This document shows, in pieces, positions 38,021 through 47,821 of a stretch of 64,000 bases of DNA. Positions within the stretch are counted from its first letter, which is position 1, and each line of letters begins with the position of its first letter. The notes under the pieces are model-generated. The model was not told the origin of the DNA. It saw only the letters and a program-made list of their open reading frames with translations, and made no database searches. The translations under genes and the position numbers were made by a program. The DNA comes from Fischerella sp. JS2 (lineage in GTDB: Bacteria; Cyanobacteriota; Cyanobacteriia; Cyanobacteriales; Nostocaceae): positions 1,240,001 through 1,304,000 of the forward strand of contig NZ_CP135918.1 of the NCBI RefSeq assembly GCF_032393985.1, in the 5' to 3' direction.

Positions 38021-38518
38021 CGTTCAATCTCCTTGTTTAGATGCACTTGCTCAGATTTCAGAATGAAATTACTTTCACAAATGGACAAGTCTTAGCGGTA
38101 TATTTGCAAATGAGAATGCTTATTAAAAATAAGGACTAAAGATAGTTGATTTTCTCTATCAACTAGTGGTTTTTGCTTTTCTTGCACCCAATTTGGTAGC
38201 AGTGAAAATGAATTAACAAATTCTTTGAAAAAGTTTGTCAAGTAGATTCAAATATTTTTTAAATTAGCCATTTTGATAAGATTTACATATTTTCAAGCAT
38301 GAGAAATTAAGCTCTACTTTTATAGAACTAATAAAATAACTTTTTTATTCTTCTGGAACACAGTTGTGCTATCTGCAATATGTTCTTTTACAGACTTAGG
38401 AAGTCATCCTGTGATGGTGTCATAAAGTCGTGTCGAAAAGAAGCAGATGCCAATATCTCAAATACAATTAGATCAGGGATAACCAAAAGTGAGGATAACC
38501 AATATATTGGAGAAAGGG

Positions 38519-38710
38519 TTACAGTGATATAGGTGCATTGAATGCTTTGTATTTCCTGATTTGGCAATTGATTGCCATGCAAGCATACCTTTCACAACAG
38601 TCGTGAGCATCGTTACATCCTCCTGCTGTCTTGTATTCCCTGAATAAATTTAGAAAAATTTCCTTATTCAACCCACGACCTAATAAAACAAACTGTGCAT
38701 CTTCAAAACC
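38519..38710 (-). pseudogene. Possible remnant of a CobW/COG0523 C-terminal domain
   Basis: A 63-codon stop-to-stop frame whose start reads GFEDAQFVLLGRGLNKEIF, like the closing strand and helix of CobW-type GTPases (pattern FVxIGRxLxxE). It has no upstream continuation: a TAA precedes it, and there is no start codon before the conserved part. The rest of the 940-bp gap 38021-38959 shows no coding character. Short similarity by eye only, so a chance match is quite possible. Confidence 0.28.
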
Positions 38711-38959
38711 TTACACATAGGTTTGGGCGTGAGTGTAAAAATTCAGAATCTTAATTTTTCTTCCTATAAAACTATATACCGATCAAGCAAATAAAGCAAC
38801 ACATTAATATCTAAAAGAGTTATTTAGATAAATTACATAATACTGAAATTTTTAAATATTTATTTTATTTATCATCTGTTGAGTACAATGAGAATTCACC
38901 ATTGCCTGCACATCACTCTCAAATTTACTACCACCAAAAGGGAGATTAATTGAGGCGAA

Positions 38960-39805
38960 ATGCCAACACAGACTTCAAAACAACTATCTCTACAAACCGA
39001 ACTCGGCTGGTCTTTGGATCAGCGAGATCCAGAATTTATCAAATTTTTGATGCCTTTTTGGGAGTGGCTGTATAAATACTATTTTCGTGTCCAGACTAGT
39101 GGCTGGGAAAATATTCCCGACAAAGAAAAAGCCTTATTCGTAGGTTCCCACAATGGCGGACTTGCTGCTCCTGATACGCATATGATGGTCTACGACTGGT
39201 TTAGACGCTTTGGTGTGGAAAAACCAATCTACGGTTTGATGCATCCCACGGTTTGGAAAGAGTTTCCTGTTGTAGCACAAGCAGCTGCTAAAGTTGGAGC
39301 CATCATCGCCCATCCTAAAATGGCGATCGCAGCTTTGCGTTCCGGAGCCAGCGTACTCGTCTATCCTGGTGGTGCAGAAGATCTGTTTCGACCTTATTCT
39401 TTGCGTAATCAAATCTACTTTGCTGAACGCCACGGCTTTATTAAGCTAGCACTACGAGAAAAAGTACCCATAGTGCCACTCATTTCTACTGGCGCTCATG
39501 AGACACTAATTATTCTCGCTGAACGTTACGACTTAGCACAGCAATTGCATCAATGGGGAATGCCTTGGCTATTTGGAATCGACCCAGTTGTCTTTCCGAT
39601 CTATTTAGGTTTACCTTGGGGATTGTCGTTTGGACCTTTACCTAATATTCCTTTACCAGTACCCATCCGCACGCGAGTTTGTCCACCAATTGTTTTTGAA
39701 CGTTATGGTAGAGAAGCAACGTGCGATCGCGATTATGTCCATGCTTGCTACAAACTTGTCCGCAGTCAAATGCAGCAAGAGTTGGATAATTTGTTAAAGA
39801 CGTAG
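38960..39805 (+). CDS. Lysophospholipid/glycerolipid acyltransferase family protein
   Basis: 281 residues. Acyltransferase signature H64-N-G-G...D72 (an H-x7-D spacing rather than H-x4-D, as in DGAT2/MGAT-like members of the LPLAT superfamily) and VYPGGAED (134-141), the acyl-acceptor phosphate or glycerol pocket motif. Hydrophobic stretches near 28-42 and 200-220 suggest peripheral or monotopic membrane association. Probably transfers an acyl group to a glycerolipid or sterol-like acceptor; exact substrate unknown. GAGG lies 8 bases before the ATG. No operon partner. Confidence 0.82.
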   Translation: MPTQTSKQLSLQTELGWSLDQRDPEFIKFLMPFWEWLYKYYFRVQTSGWENIPDKEKALFVGSHNGGLAAPDTHMMVYDWFRRFGVEKPIYGLMHPTVWKEFPVVAQAAAKVGAIIAHPKMAIAALRSGASVLVYPGGAEDLFRPYSLRNQIYFAERHGFIKLALREKVPIVPLISTGAHETLIILAERYDLAQQLHQWGMPWLFGIDPVVFPIYLGLPWGLSFGPLPNIPLPVPIRTRVCPPIVFERYGREATCDRDYVHACYKLVRSQMQQELDNLLKT

Positions 39806-39949
39806 TTTTTAAGAAGGACAATTCAAAAATACGTATGGGTAATGCCCCTGCAAATCTCTCCATATTGAGAGCGATCGCCTGTGCTGACATTCATAATTGG
39901 GCGATCGCAAAATTTATCTTGAGCTTGGCTATCTAGTAATTTGGGGATT

Positions 39950-40891
39950 TTATCTGGGCTGTTGAACTGGCTGTTGGACGGGTTGCTGAACGGGTTGCTG
40001 AACTGATTGCTGAACTGGTTGCTGAACTGATTGCTGAACTGGTTGAGAAGTTTGTAAAGGATTGAATAAAGAGTTAACCACATTCTGGGGTAACTTAACT
40101 AATGGGTCAGCTAAAAAACCAAGGCTAGAGCTAAAGGAAGATACCAATTGATTTAATTGTCCAGCAGATAAATTTTTAGCTGCTTGCTGAATACCAACAC
40201 CGATTCTATCCAAAGCGAAGGCAGCAACTAAGCGCACAGCTTGATTGGGATCTGTCAAACTGGTAAGTAGGGCAGGAGCTGCACCTTTAGCTTGATCCCC
40301 AAGACAGCCAAGAGTTGCACCAGCAAAAAAGCGAACCAGTTCGTCTTTATCTTGCAAACCTCCAATCAGTGCAGGTACAACAGATGTTGGATTTGACACA
40401 AAACATCTACCTGTATTTGATTGGATTTTAGGTTGAGCATTCACTTGAGCCTGTGGTTGAACCTGTGGTTGGGCATTTGGTTGAGCTAGTTGTTGCACCT
40501 GCTGTTGTAATTGTGGATTTTGATTTTGTAAGGTCTGAATTATACCGGGAACCGCAGCAGCAGCATCTGAGCGTATTTGTGGATTATTGCCCTGTAATCC
40601 TTGAATTAAAACAGGTATTGCAGAACTTGCATCAAAACCTGCTGGTGCTTGTTTACCTTGTAACACCTGAATTAGAACTGGTACAGCCCCAGCACCAAGA
40701 TTAGCACTAGGTTGAGAATTACCGTTGAGGGGTACAGTTACTCTAATATCTTGTCCATTCGCCTGCTGCGCCCAGCTAGCGGTGGTGATCAATAACGGTG
40801 AAGACAAGCACAATAAGCCAACTGTTGCTTGGGAGATCATCGCATTCCAACGAACTCGTATCGGGAATTTTGAATGAAGAGATTTAATCAT
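39950..40891 (-). CDS. Exported HEAT-repeat protein with VQQP tail
   Basis: 313 residues from ATG 40891; the frame runs 25 codons further up without a better start. Signal peptide-like segment about 20-42 (ATVGLLCLSSPLLITTASWAQQ). HEAT-like helical repeats around 70-125 (AVPVLIQVLQG, AIPVLIQGLQG, AVPGIIQTLQN), a Q/P/A-rich linker, further HEAT units at 170-240 (VVPALIGGLQDKDELVRFFA), and a C-terminal low-complexity tail of VQQP/VQQS units encoded by tandem 12-15 bp repeats (39958-40050). A periplasmic protein-binding role is likely; partner unknown. Confidence 0.75.
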   Translation of the reverse strand: MIKSLHSKFPIRVRWNAMISQATVGLLCLSSPLLITTASWAQQANGQDIRVTVPLNGNSQPSANLGAGAVPVLIQVLQGKQAPAGFDASSAIPVLIQGLQGNNPQIRSDAAAAVPGIIQTLQNQNPQLQQQVQQLAQPNAQPQVQPQAQVNAQPKIQSNTGRCFVSNPTSVVPALIGGLQDKDELVRFFAGATLGCLGDQAKGAAPALLTSLTDPNQAVRLVAAFALDRIGVGIQQAAKNLSAGQLNQLVSSFSSSLGFLADPLVKLPQNVVNSLFNPLQTSQPVQQSVQQPVQQSVQQPVQQPVQQPVQQPR

Positions 40892-41173
40892 GGGTGTAGG
40901 TAGGTAAGTAGGTGCATTTGCAAGATGAATACACCAGTGACGATCGCGATTACGAAAATCACCCAAGATATAAGCAAAAATATTTAGTGCAAGACGATAA
41001 ACACAGATAGATCATCCGTGTGCATCGGTGTGCATCTGTGTTCGTTTATCTAAAAAAATAAATTCTTGCGAATCTTCCACTTAACTTTACACAGTTTTAC
41101 AAAATTATTGCGTAAAAGAATCTCGCACAAATGTAGCAATATTAAAGAAGCAACTATAAATAATGCTATAAAA

Positions 41174-42016
41174 ATGAGACTAAGATTATCAGGTCAAGTA
41201 TTGACAGGGGTTGTAGGGTTCTGTGGAATTGCTATATTGACTTTGACCGCATCTGTAGTACCCGCTAATGCTAAACAGATAACCAGCCTTTCCACAATAG
41301 AGCGAACTACAACCACTAAAGCCGATGACTTCTACAATCAGGGAGTCAATAAGTATAATCAAGGAGATTTAGAAGGTGCGATCGCAGCTTTTTCCGCAGC
41401 CATTGGACTTGATCCCAATGATGCGATCGCTTATGTGAACCGGGGCTATACCCGTTATGATTTAGGAGACAAACAAGGAGCAATCAAGGACTTTACCGCA
41501 GCAATTCGCCTCAACCCTCGTGATCCTGTTGCTTACGTCAATCGCGGATATAGCCGTTATGACTTGGGAGACAGCCAAAGTGCCATACAGGACTATAACA
41601 GAGCTATTAATCTTGATCCTAATTATGCTCTTGCCTACTACAACCGAGGTCTTGCCCGCAATGATTTAGGAGACAAAAAAGGAGCAATAGAAGACCATAA
41701 CATAGCAATTCGTCTTAACCCAAATGATGCCCTTGCCTATGTGGGTCGAGGGAATGTCCGTGATGAACAAGGAGATCACAAGGGAGCAATAGAAGACTAT
41801 AACCAAGCACTGCGCCTTAATCCCAACGAAGCTTTTGCTTATTACAACCGGGGTGTAACTCGTTATAACCAAGCAGACTCCTTTGGGGCAATAAAAGACT
41901 TTGAAAAGGCCGCAGATCTATTTTTACAACAAGGAAATACTACACAGTATCAACAAGTTTTAGAATTGATTACTAAAATTGAGCAGCAGACAGGGGAAAA
42001 CTTGGTTTCTATTTGA
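41174..42016 (+). CDS. Exported TPR-repeat protein
   Basis: 280 residues from ATG 41174, chosen because it yields a signal peptide (TGVVGFCGIAILTLTASVVPANA); an earlier in-frame start would add 36 residues with no signal character. Six canonical TPR units of 34 residues follow, each with the AYxNRGxxRYDLGDxxGAIxDxxxAIxLNP pattern. Periplasmic or lumenal scaffold; partner unknown. Upstream DNA carries a short repeated CATCGGTGTGCATCTGTG word; a family C repeat starts about 100 bp downstream. Confidence 0.85.
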   Translation: MRLRLSGQVLTGVVGFCGIAILTLTASVVPANAKQITSLSTIERTTTTKADDFYNQGVNKYNQGDLEGAIAAFSAAIGLDPNDAIAYVNRGYTRYDLGDKQGAIKDFTAAIRLNPRDPVAYVNRGYSRYDLGDSQSAIQDYNRAINLDPNYALAYYNRGLARNDLGDKKGAIEDHNIAIRLNPNDALAYVGRGNVRDEQGDHKGAIEDYNQALRLNPNEAFAYYNRGVTRYNQADSFGAIKDFEKAADLFLQQGNTTQYQQVLELITKIEQQTGENLVSI

Positions 42017-42118
42017 TAGATAAATAACGCAGAGGATCGCAAAGGAAACGCGGAGATACGCAGAGTTTTTCTGAGTTTTTTTGCCACGAATTTGTGAACT
42101 CTATAACTCTCTTATACT

Positions 42119-42236
42119 AAGTCCGGCTAATTGCTTATGATATGAAGCAAAGTCATTGGAGAAGAAGTTTTTTCCATTACCCATTATCAATTACCGACCT
42201 CAACGGATAATATCAGTGTTCAACCGGACACGATAT
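42119..42236. repeat. Dispersed repeat family C, copy 3 (inverted)
   Basis: Inverse orientation of the copy at 19391-19509: AAGTCCGGCTAATTGCTTAT at the left, TTTTTTCCATTACCCATT in the middle and TTCAACCGGACACGATATTA at the right. It ends exactly at the stop codon of the unknown gene that follows on the minus strand, so its right terminus abuts or supplies that stop. Confidence 0.72.
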
Positions 42237-43666
42237 TATTTTTCTATTGCAACCCTGTCTTTTTCAGTGTAATACTCCCTTATTGGGTATACGCTAATGA
42301 TACTGTCTCCAATTATAAAAAATGTGCCTTCTTGCTCGTCTTTAGAAAACTGCAAATGCGGATATTTTTGAGTAAGCTTTTCCGCAGTTATAGCCTTTGC
42401 ATTCATTCCATCTGGCAACACTCCGGTGGAACCAATATATAGTACTAAGGGGCTAATTTTGTCACGGTAAATTTTTGAGGTAAATTCCTCTAACTTCGCA
42501 TTAGCAGTAAAGAGGGCTGCTAGCAGTTCATCTTTGTTGATACTTTTGCGATCGCGCTGCTGTTGCAAAATTTGTGCCAAGTTCTCAGCACCGATTTTGT
42601 TAAGAATACCAGCAACAATACCATTGTTATCTAGTCCCAGAAAATCATCAAAAATCTGTTTCATGAACTCATCCACCGGAGTAATTTTTATCCGAGATGA
42701 TAATTGCTTGTGTCTGCAAGCGATATTTTCATGAAAAATCATATCAAAGCTAGGCTTGGAGATAATTTCTCCAGTTGCTGTGTGATACACTTCATACATT
42801 CTGTCAAGAAATTTGTTAGCAGAATGTAGTTTACCTAGATTGAGAATGTCTTTGCTGCCAATATCAATTTTGTAGCTAATGCGTGCATCAAGATGATGTT
42901 TAGCTAAAGCTTTTTTAATATTAGTATATTCGTTAGTTGTGGGAAAGTTGAGGTTCACATTTTTGGAAATATAATACTTTCTCAACTCTTCTAACTGTTC
43001 TGGTAAAAAGATATCTGACTCTTTTTTCAAAAGTGCAGAAAGAATACTTGCAAGTACTTTAGCTTCTGCAAGTTGATCAAATAAACCCTCAATACTACTG
43101 TAATGTTGCTCAATGGGTATAAGGGGCAGATGGTCTAATCTAATGGTATACTCACGACGAAAATCATACTCTTCGTTTTCTACTACACCTTTTGCTCGTA
43201 GCAAGTCAAAAGTTTTTTTGCTGCTAATCTTAACTTGTAGTGATTTGACATTGGCTTTGCCTTCACTAACAATCGTGTAATTATTAAAGCTATTTAAGTT
43301 ATTTACCAATAAACCCGCAACTTCAAAAATAGGAGTTTTATCTTCTGTTTTGATCAGTCTGACTTTGCGGGTAATCAGCATGTTGATATTGGCTGTGTTA
43401 TGGTTAAGTTCAAATGTACCCATACCAACATATTCACCATTGTCTAGGTATTGTGTTGTCAGCCAAGGTTTAATAAGATTACTATTTTCATCTCTATAAC
43501 CTGGAACCCTTTTAACACCTATTCTTTGATAGTTTGCTTGTAGATGCTTGAGGTTGATAATAATGTTATTGCGATGCGCTTCCAAAATTTTCAGCAGTTC
43601 CAACAGAGAAATTATGTTGTTTTGTTGAGAAGATATCTGATAATTTTTGGCAGATTTTTTTGCCAT
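42236..43666 (-). CDS. Unrecognised 476-residue protein
   Basis: No membrane segment or signal peptide; probably cytoplasmic. N-terminal helix (LLELLKILEAHRNNIIINLKHLQ), then a beta-rich part (about 75-190), then a mostly helical middle (LAEAKVLASILSALLKKE) and a C-terminal alpha/beta part with LVLYIGSTGVLPDG and GTFFIIGDSIISVYPI. It is lysine- and asparagine-rich and AT-rich compared with serC or moaA. I know no family. Neighbours on both sides are unrelated, so context gives no clue. The stop codon touches a family C repeat. Confidence 0.7.
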   Translation of the reverse strand: MAKKSAKNYQISSQQNNIISLLELLKILEAHRNNIIINLKHLQANYQRIGVKRVPGYRDENSNLIKPWLTTQYLDNGEYVGMGTFELNHNTANINMLITRKVRLIKTEDKTPIFEVAGLLVNNLNSFNNYTIVSEGKANVKSLQVKISSKKTFDLLRAKGVVENEEYDFRREYTIRLDHLPLIPIEQHYSSIEGLFDQLAEAKVLASILSALLKKESDIFLPEQLEELRKYYISKNVNLNFPTTNEYTNIKKALAKHHLDARISYKIDIGSKDILNLGKLHSANKFLDRMYEVYHTATGEIISKPSFDMIFHENIACRHKQLSSRIKITPVDEFMKQIFDDFLGLDNNGIVAGILNKIGAENLAQILQQQRDRKSINKDELLAALFTANAKLEEFTSKIYRDKISPLVLYIGSTGVLPDGMNAKAITAEKLTQKYPHLQFSKDEQEGTFFIIGDSIISVYPIREYYTEKDRVAIEK

Positions 43667-44009
43667 AACTAACCTACCCTGGTTTACTTAAATAGGAATT
43701 TTAATAAGATATGTTAATAAACCACACAGAGCGTAGAGAAGTAGAAAAAGAGGATGTGTTGAGAATTGGTTTACTTGGCAAAGTTTGTGTGACAAAGTAC
43801 TAGTTATCCTGCAAATATGTAACACCAAATTTGCAGTGTTTGTTCATTTACTAAAAATGTTAAATGTAGCCCTATACATTCACATTACACACTTAATTTT
43901 GAATTCCTATAGTACAATTGTACCACAGCCAAATCATTTGTGGGGTAGCAACGCCTGCTATTTTCTCTACGCTCTCAGTATCTGCGCGGTGAAAACCTTT
44001 TTTACTTAA
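43667..44009. other. Intergenic stretch without recognised gene
   Basis: AT-rich, about 340 bp upstream of the unrecognised gene and downstream of the DUF218 gene. It contains a GTACAATTGTAC palindrome at 43912-43923. Short open frames here have no coding character or family resemblance. Confidence 0.5.
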
Positions 44010-44615
44010 TTAAATTTTTAACGCCAAGTAAACTAAATAAAAATAAGTTTCTCGCATCAGAAACGTTACCTGAGCGTTGAAACTTTGATAGCGAGTAGTA
44101 GGTGTAGGGGATGAATACGCATCCATTCCTAAATCTTTCGCCATCAACACAGAACGCTTCATGTGTAGCGGGTCACTGACAATGAGAAACTTGGTCAATG
44201 GATAAGCAGCAGCTACCGACTGAGCATTTTTGAGATTCTGGTAAGTTGTGCGAGATTGAGTTTCAACGAGAATGTCAGACGCTTTTACACCCTGCGCTAC
44301 AGCGTAATTTTTACCAACAATGCCTTCAGCTGGTTCATTGCTTTCGCCAACTCCACCCGTAAAAATGATGGTATGAACATCTCTGTTTTTATAGAGATCA
44401 ATGGCGTGGTTAATTCGTTCTCGAAAAACAGGCGAAGGTTCTTCTCCCCAAACAGCTGCTCCTAACACTATTGCTGCATCTGCTTTGATGTTATCGCTCC
44501 TACTACCATACAGATAGATACTCAATGCTGTAGATGTGATTCCCAACAGGAATGCAGATAGCAGAGCAAGTAAAACCAGAGATAGCCATTTTCGTTTGAT
44601 TTTATAATAAGGCAT
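44010..44615 (-). CDS. DUF218 (SanA/YdcF/ElyC-like) membrane protein
   Basis: 201 residues from ATG 44615 (MPYYKIKRKW); an in-frame TTG 15 codons up is less likely. N-terminal membrane anchor (about 8-33) followed by the DUF218 alpha/beta domain: ADAAIVLGAAVWGEEPSPVFRERI, IIFTGGVGESN, ILVETQSRTTYQNLKNA, FLIVSDPLHMKRSV. Relatives affect envelope integrity and vancomycin sensitivity (SanA) or peptidoglycan precursor use (ElyC). It lies 71 bp downstream of pstB on the same strand and could be co-transcribed. Confidence 0.85.
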   Translation of the reverse strand: MPYYKIKRKWLSLVLLALLSAFLLGITSTALSIYLYGSRSDNIKADAAIVLGAAVWGEEPSPVFRERINHAIDLYKNRDVHTIIFTGGVGESNEPAEGIVGKNYAVAQGVKASDILVETQSRTTYQNLKNAQSVAAAYPLTKFLIVSDPLHMKRSVLMAKDLGMDAYSSPTPTTRYQSFNAQVTFLMRETYFYLVYLALKI

Positions 44616-44686
44616 GCCAAAGTAAAAGGGAGCTTCTGTAGATAGACACAAGACAGTCAAAACTATTTATTAACTCTCATTTAACT

Positions 44687-45466
44687 TTAACCAAAACGCC
44701 CAGACACATAATCACGGGTGCGTTCATCAAGTGCTGTAGTAAAAATTTGAGATGTTGCTCCAAATTCAATCATTTGACCAATACGACTTTCATCCGTGCT
44801 GAAGAAAGCTGTAAAATCTGAGACACGAGCTGCTTGCTGCATGTTATGGGTAACAATAGCAATTGTTAATTCTCCACGCAAACTATGAATTAATTCTTCT
44901 ATTTTCATAGTTGCAATTGGATCAAGGGCGGAACAGGGTTCATCCATGAGTAAAACTTTTGGTTTTACTGCTAAAGCGCGAGCTATGCAGAGCCGTTGTT
45001 GTTGACCACCTGAAAGTCCTAAAGCTGATTTATGCAACTTATCTTTAACTTCATCCCATAAAGCAGCAGCTTTGATGGCTGATTCAACTATTTCATCTAA
45101 TTCTGTTTTGGGACACCATCGGGCAATTTTAACACCGTAAGCAACATTTTCATAGATGCTCATAGGAAATAAATTTGGTTTTTGAAATACCATCCCAATT
45201 TGACGACGTAATCGATTAATATTCACACGACGATCATATATATTTTGACCAAAAAATTCTAGCTTTCCTTCTACCCGAACTTCCCCTTCTAATTCTGCAA
45301 TTCGATTTAAAGATTTAATAAAAGTAGATTTTCCACAACCGCTTGGGCCAATAATAGCTGTAATTTGGTTTTGGTAAATATTTATTGATACTCCTTCTAG
45401 AGCTTTGGTATTACCATAGTAAAAACTAAGATTTTTGACTGTGATTGCTGGAACTAATTTACTCAT
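44687..45466 (-). CDS. pstB: Phosphate ABC transporter ATP-binding protein
   Basis: 259 residues. Walker [10 protein letters not shown], signature [14 protein letters not shown], Walker B VLLMDEP, and the PstB-typical [10 protein letters not shown] helix just before the signature. Energises phosphate import through PstC/PstA in the plasma membrane. It lies 56 bp after pstA. All motifs are intact and the length is normal. Confidence 0.95.
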   Translation of the reverse strand: MSKLVPAITVKNLSFYYGNTKALEGVSINIYQNQITAIIGPSGCGKSTFIKSLNRIAELEGEVRVEGKLEFFGQNIYDRRVNINRLRRQIGMVFQKPNLFPMSIYENVAYGVKIARWCPKTELDEIVESAIKAAALWDEVKDKLHKSALGLSGGQQQRLCIARALAVKPKVLLMDEPCSALDPIATMKIEELIHSLRGELTIAIVTHNMQQAARVSDFTAFFSTDESRIGQMIEFGATSQIFTTALDERTRDYVSGRFG

Positions 45467-45522
45467 ATATTAATTAATTTAGTTAAAGAAAATTGTCGCT
45501 ATTTTTTGGTTAATTATAATTT

Positions 45523-46395
45523 TTAAGATACTCTATTTTTTCTTTTATTATTAATGAATAATCTTGAAACAATACTAGTGAATAATACCAAAGCTAGTAA
45601 TACTATACATGCAGTCCAAATTAATTGATTTTTCTCTGGTGATGGATCATTATAAAGATTAAAAATTAATACTGACAGTGATGCTGTTGGACTGAATAAA
45701 TCCTGTGACCAATCTAGACTAAATAAAGCAGTAAAAAGCAAGGGCGCTGTTTCACCTGCGGCACGGGCTATGGCTAATAATATACCTGTAGTAATACCAG
45801 GTATAGCGGCAGCAACTACAATCCGAAAAGTTGTTTGAAAGCGAGTTCCTCCTAAAGCAGCTGATGCTAGACGCTGAGAAACAGGAATGAGTTTTAATGC
45901 TTCTTCGGTTGTTAAGATGACAACGGGTAGCATGATTACTGCAAGAGCAAAACCACCAGCGATCGCACTAAATGATTTTGTTAATAAAACTATCACACTA
46001 TAGGCAAATACACCCACAACAATAGAGGGAACACCAGTCAAAATCGTAGTGATAAAACGCACAAAATTTGCGATCTTTGTTCCTTGACTAAATTCTGCTA
46101 AAAATATACCTGTAACTACACCAATAGGAATACTGAGCAGCGCGGCAATGGCTACCATTGTGAAAGTACCAACAATTGCATTGGCAAATCCATTATCAAT
46201 CACTGATTTGACAAACATTTCTGGTTTCAATCCAGAGATACCCCGCACTATTATTTCCCATAAAACTGATAGCAAAGGTAGTAATGCTAAACCTGTAAAA
46301 ATAAAGGCGATCGCAGTCATACCATTATTAAATAATAACCGCTTAAATGGTAAAGAAGCTAACAGATCTGGCGCTAAAAATTCATTTTTTTTCAT
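45523..46395 (-). CDS. pstA: Phosphate ABC transporter permease
   Basis: 290 residues from ATG 46395 (MKKNEF). Six membrane segments; the permease EAA loop region reads AALGGTRFQTTFRIVVAAAIPGITTGILLA. Forms the membrane channel with PstC. It is separated from pstC by 210 bp that hold a 100-bp copy of repeat family A plus heptamers, an unusual interruption inside a pst operon. Confidence 0.93.
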   Translation of the reverse strand: MKKNEFLAPDLLASLPFKRLLFNNGMTAIAFIFTGLALLPLLSVLWEIIVRGISGLKPEMFVKSVIDNGFANAIVGTFTMVAIAALLSIPIGVVTGIFLAEFSQGTKIANFVRFITTILTGVPSIVVGVFAYSVIVLLTKSFSAIAGGFALAVIMLPVVILTTEEALKLIPVSQRLASAALGGTRFQTTFRIVVAAAIPGITTGILLAIARAAGETAPLLFTALFSLDWSQDLFSPTASLSVLIFNLYNDPSPEKNQLIWTACIVLLALVLFTSIVSRLFINNKRKNRVS

Positions 46396-46444
46396 GTGGA
46401 GATAGAGGATCAAGGAGTATAAGAGGTATGAGGGGAGTGTGGGG

Positions 46445-46545
46445 AGGTGGGGAACTCACCGGCCCCCACTCCCCCAAGGGAGGAGCCAGTGCGGTGGACG
46501 GGTCCCCCGGCATAAAGAAAGAGGCGTTGGGGATTAGGGGCAATG
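46445..46545. repeat. Dispersed repeat family A, copy 2 (inside pst operon)
   Basis: Nearly base-for-base the same as 9081-9180. It lies between pstC and pstA, followed by GGGGAGAT runs and ACCACTAACTACTAAC heptamers up to 46600. Because both genes are transcribed from right to left across it, it will be present in the polycistronic mRNA if the operon is intact. Confidence 0.88.
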
Positions 46546-46605
46546 GGGAGATGGGGAGATGGGGAGTAGTGAACAACCACTAACCACTAACTACTAACGA
46601 AATCA

Positions 46606-47607
46606 TTACTTTTTTTTACTACCAACTACCTGTACTAATAACACAGCAGCAATATTTACAGCTAAAGTTAAAGCAAATAAAATTAAAGCTAGATATGTGA
46701 GAGAACCAACGTGTAATCCACTTTCGGCTTCAGCAAATTCGTTGGCTAATAATGCAGGAATTGAATAAGCTGGCTCAAGTAAAGAAGTACTAATAATAGA
46801 AGAGTTACCGATTACCATTGTTACAGCCATTGTTTCACCCAAGGCTCTCCCTAATGCCAACATTGTTGCACCCACAATTCCAGAAAAACCAGCTGGTAAT
46901 AATACTCTAAAAATAGTTTCCCAACGTGTACCACCTAATGCCATAGATGCGCTGCGTAATTCTTTTGGTATTACTAGCAATACTTCACGAGAAATTGCTG
47001 CCAATGTGGGTAAAATCATGATGGCAAGAATGATACCAGCAGTTAACATATTTAGTCCAGAAGGCTCTATGCTGTTAAAAAGTGGTATCCAATTTAAATT
47101 AGCTGCTAGCCATTTTTGGAAGGGTTCAATAAATGGAATAAAAACAAAAATACCCCATAAACCAATAATGACACTAGGGATTGCTGCAATTAATTCAACA
47201 ACAAATGCTAGAGTTGAGCGCACCCATTCTGGTAGAAAATCTTCACTAGTTACCAAAGATACTGCAAGCCCTACTGGTATCGCTAACAAAATTGCGATCG
47301 CACTACTAACAAGAGTTCCATAAATATAAGGTAAAGCACCAAATAGTTGATTAGGTACATCCCAATCTTGACTCCATAAAAATCCTAATCCAAATTTAGC
47401 AATTGCCGGATGAGCCTGATTATAAATTACCCAACTCATCCAAAATAATACAAGCACCGTTAAGGCAGCAAAACTATAAACTAGCCAAGTGAAACTTTGG
47501 TCTATTCGGTAATGTTTTCCTTCAATAATTGTAATGTCAAGACTTGGATCAAGCACCTTTGGTTGGCTTGGTTCATTTTGATAGGCTGAGCCCGACGAAT
47601 TTGTCAT
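46606..47607 (-). CDS. pstC: Phosphate ABC transporter permease
   Basis: 333 residues, six or more membrane segments. A 40-residue cytoplasmic N-terminus precedes the first segment (VYSFAALTVLVLFWMSWVIY). EAA-like loop: MALGGTRWETIFRVLLPAGFSGIVGA. Partner of PstA. It lies 214 bp downstream of pstS; a spacer with no repeat copy separates them. Confidence 0.94.
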   Translation of the reverse strand: MTNSSGSAYQNEPSQPKVLDPSLDITIIEGKHYRIDQSFTWLVYSFAALTVLVLFWMSWVIYNQAHPAIAKFGLGFLWSQDWDVPNQLFGALPYIYGTLVSSAIAILLAIPVGLAVSLVTSEDFLPEWVRSTLAFVVELIAAIPSVIIGLWGIFVFIPFIEPFQKWLAANLNWIPLFNSIEPSGLNMLTAGIILAIMILPTLAAISREVLLVIPKELRSASMALGGTRWETIFRVLLPAGFSGIVGATMLALGRALGETMAVTMVIGNSSIISTSLLEPAYSIPALLANEFAEAESGLHVGSLTYLALILFALTLAVNIAAVLLVQVVGSKKK

Positions 47608-47821
47608 ACCCTAAATTAGATTTTGGATTTTAGATTTTGAATTGGGGATTGTTGTACATGCAGATTCTGTCAATTAATTGTTGCAATCTTTATTTTTAAT
47701 TGATGTCATTTGTCAAAATTTTTCACTAATGAATGTCGAAGGGCGATCGCTAATCCTACTTTTGCAAGGAGAAATTTGCGATCGCCATTGTGTGGCTGTT
47801 AAATTAGCAGCAAATGATCAA

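Noticed and set aside
38388-38582. Minus-strand 64-codon frame in the large gap before the acyltransferase
   Set aside because: No ribosome-binding site, no recognisable motif, and it overlaps the better CobW-like remnant in another frame.
43912-43923. GTACAATTGTAC as an NtcA site
   Set aside because: NtcA sites need GTA-N8-TAC; here the spacing is six, and no matching -10 box is evident.
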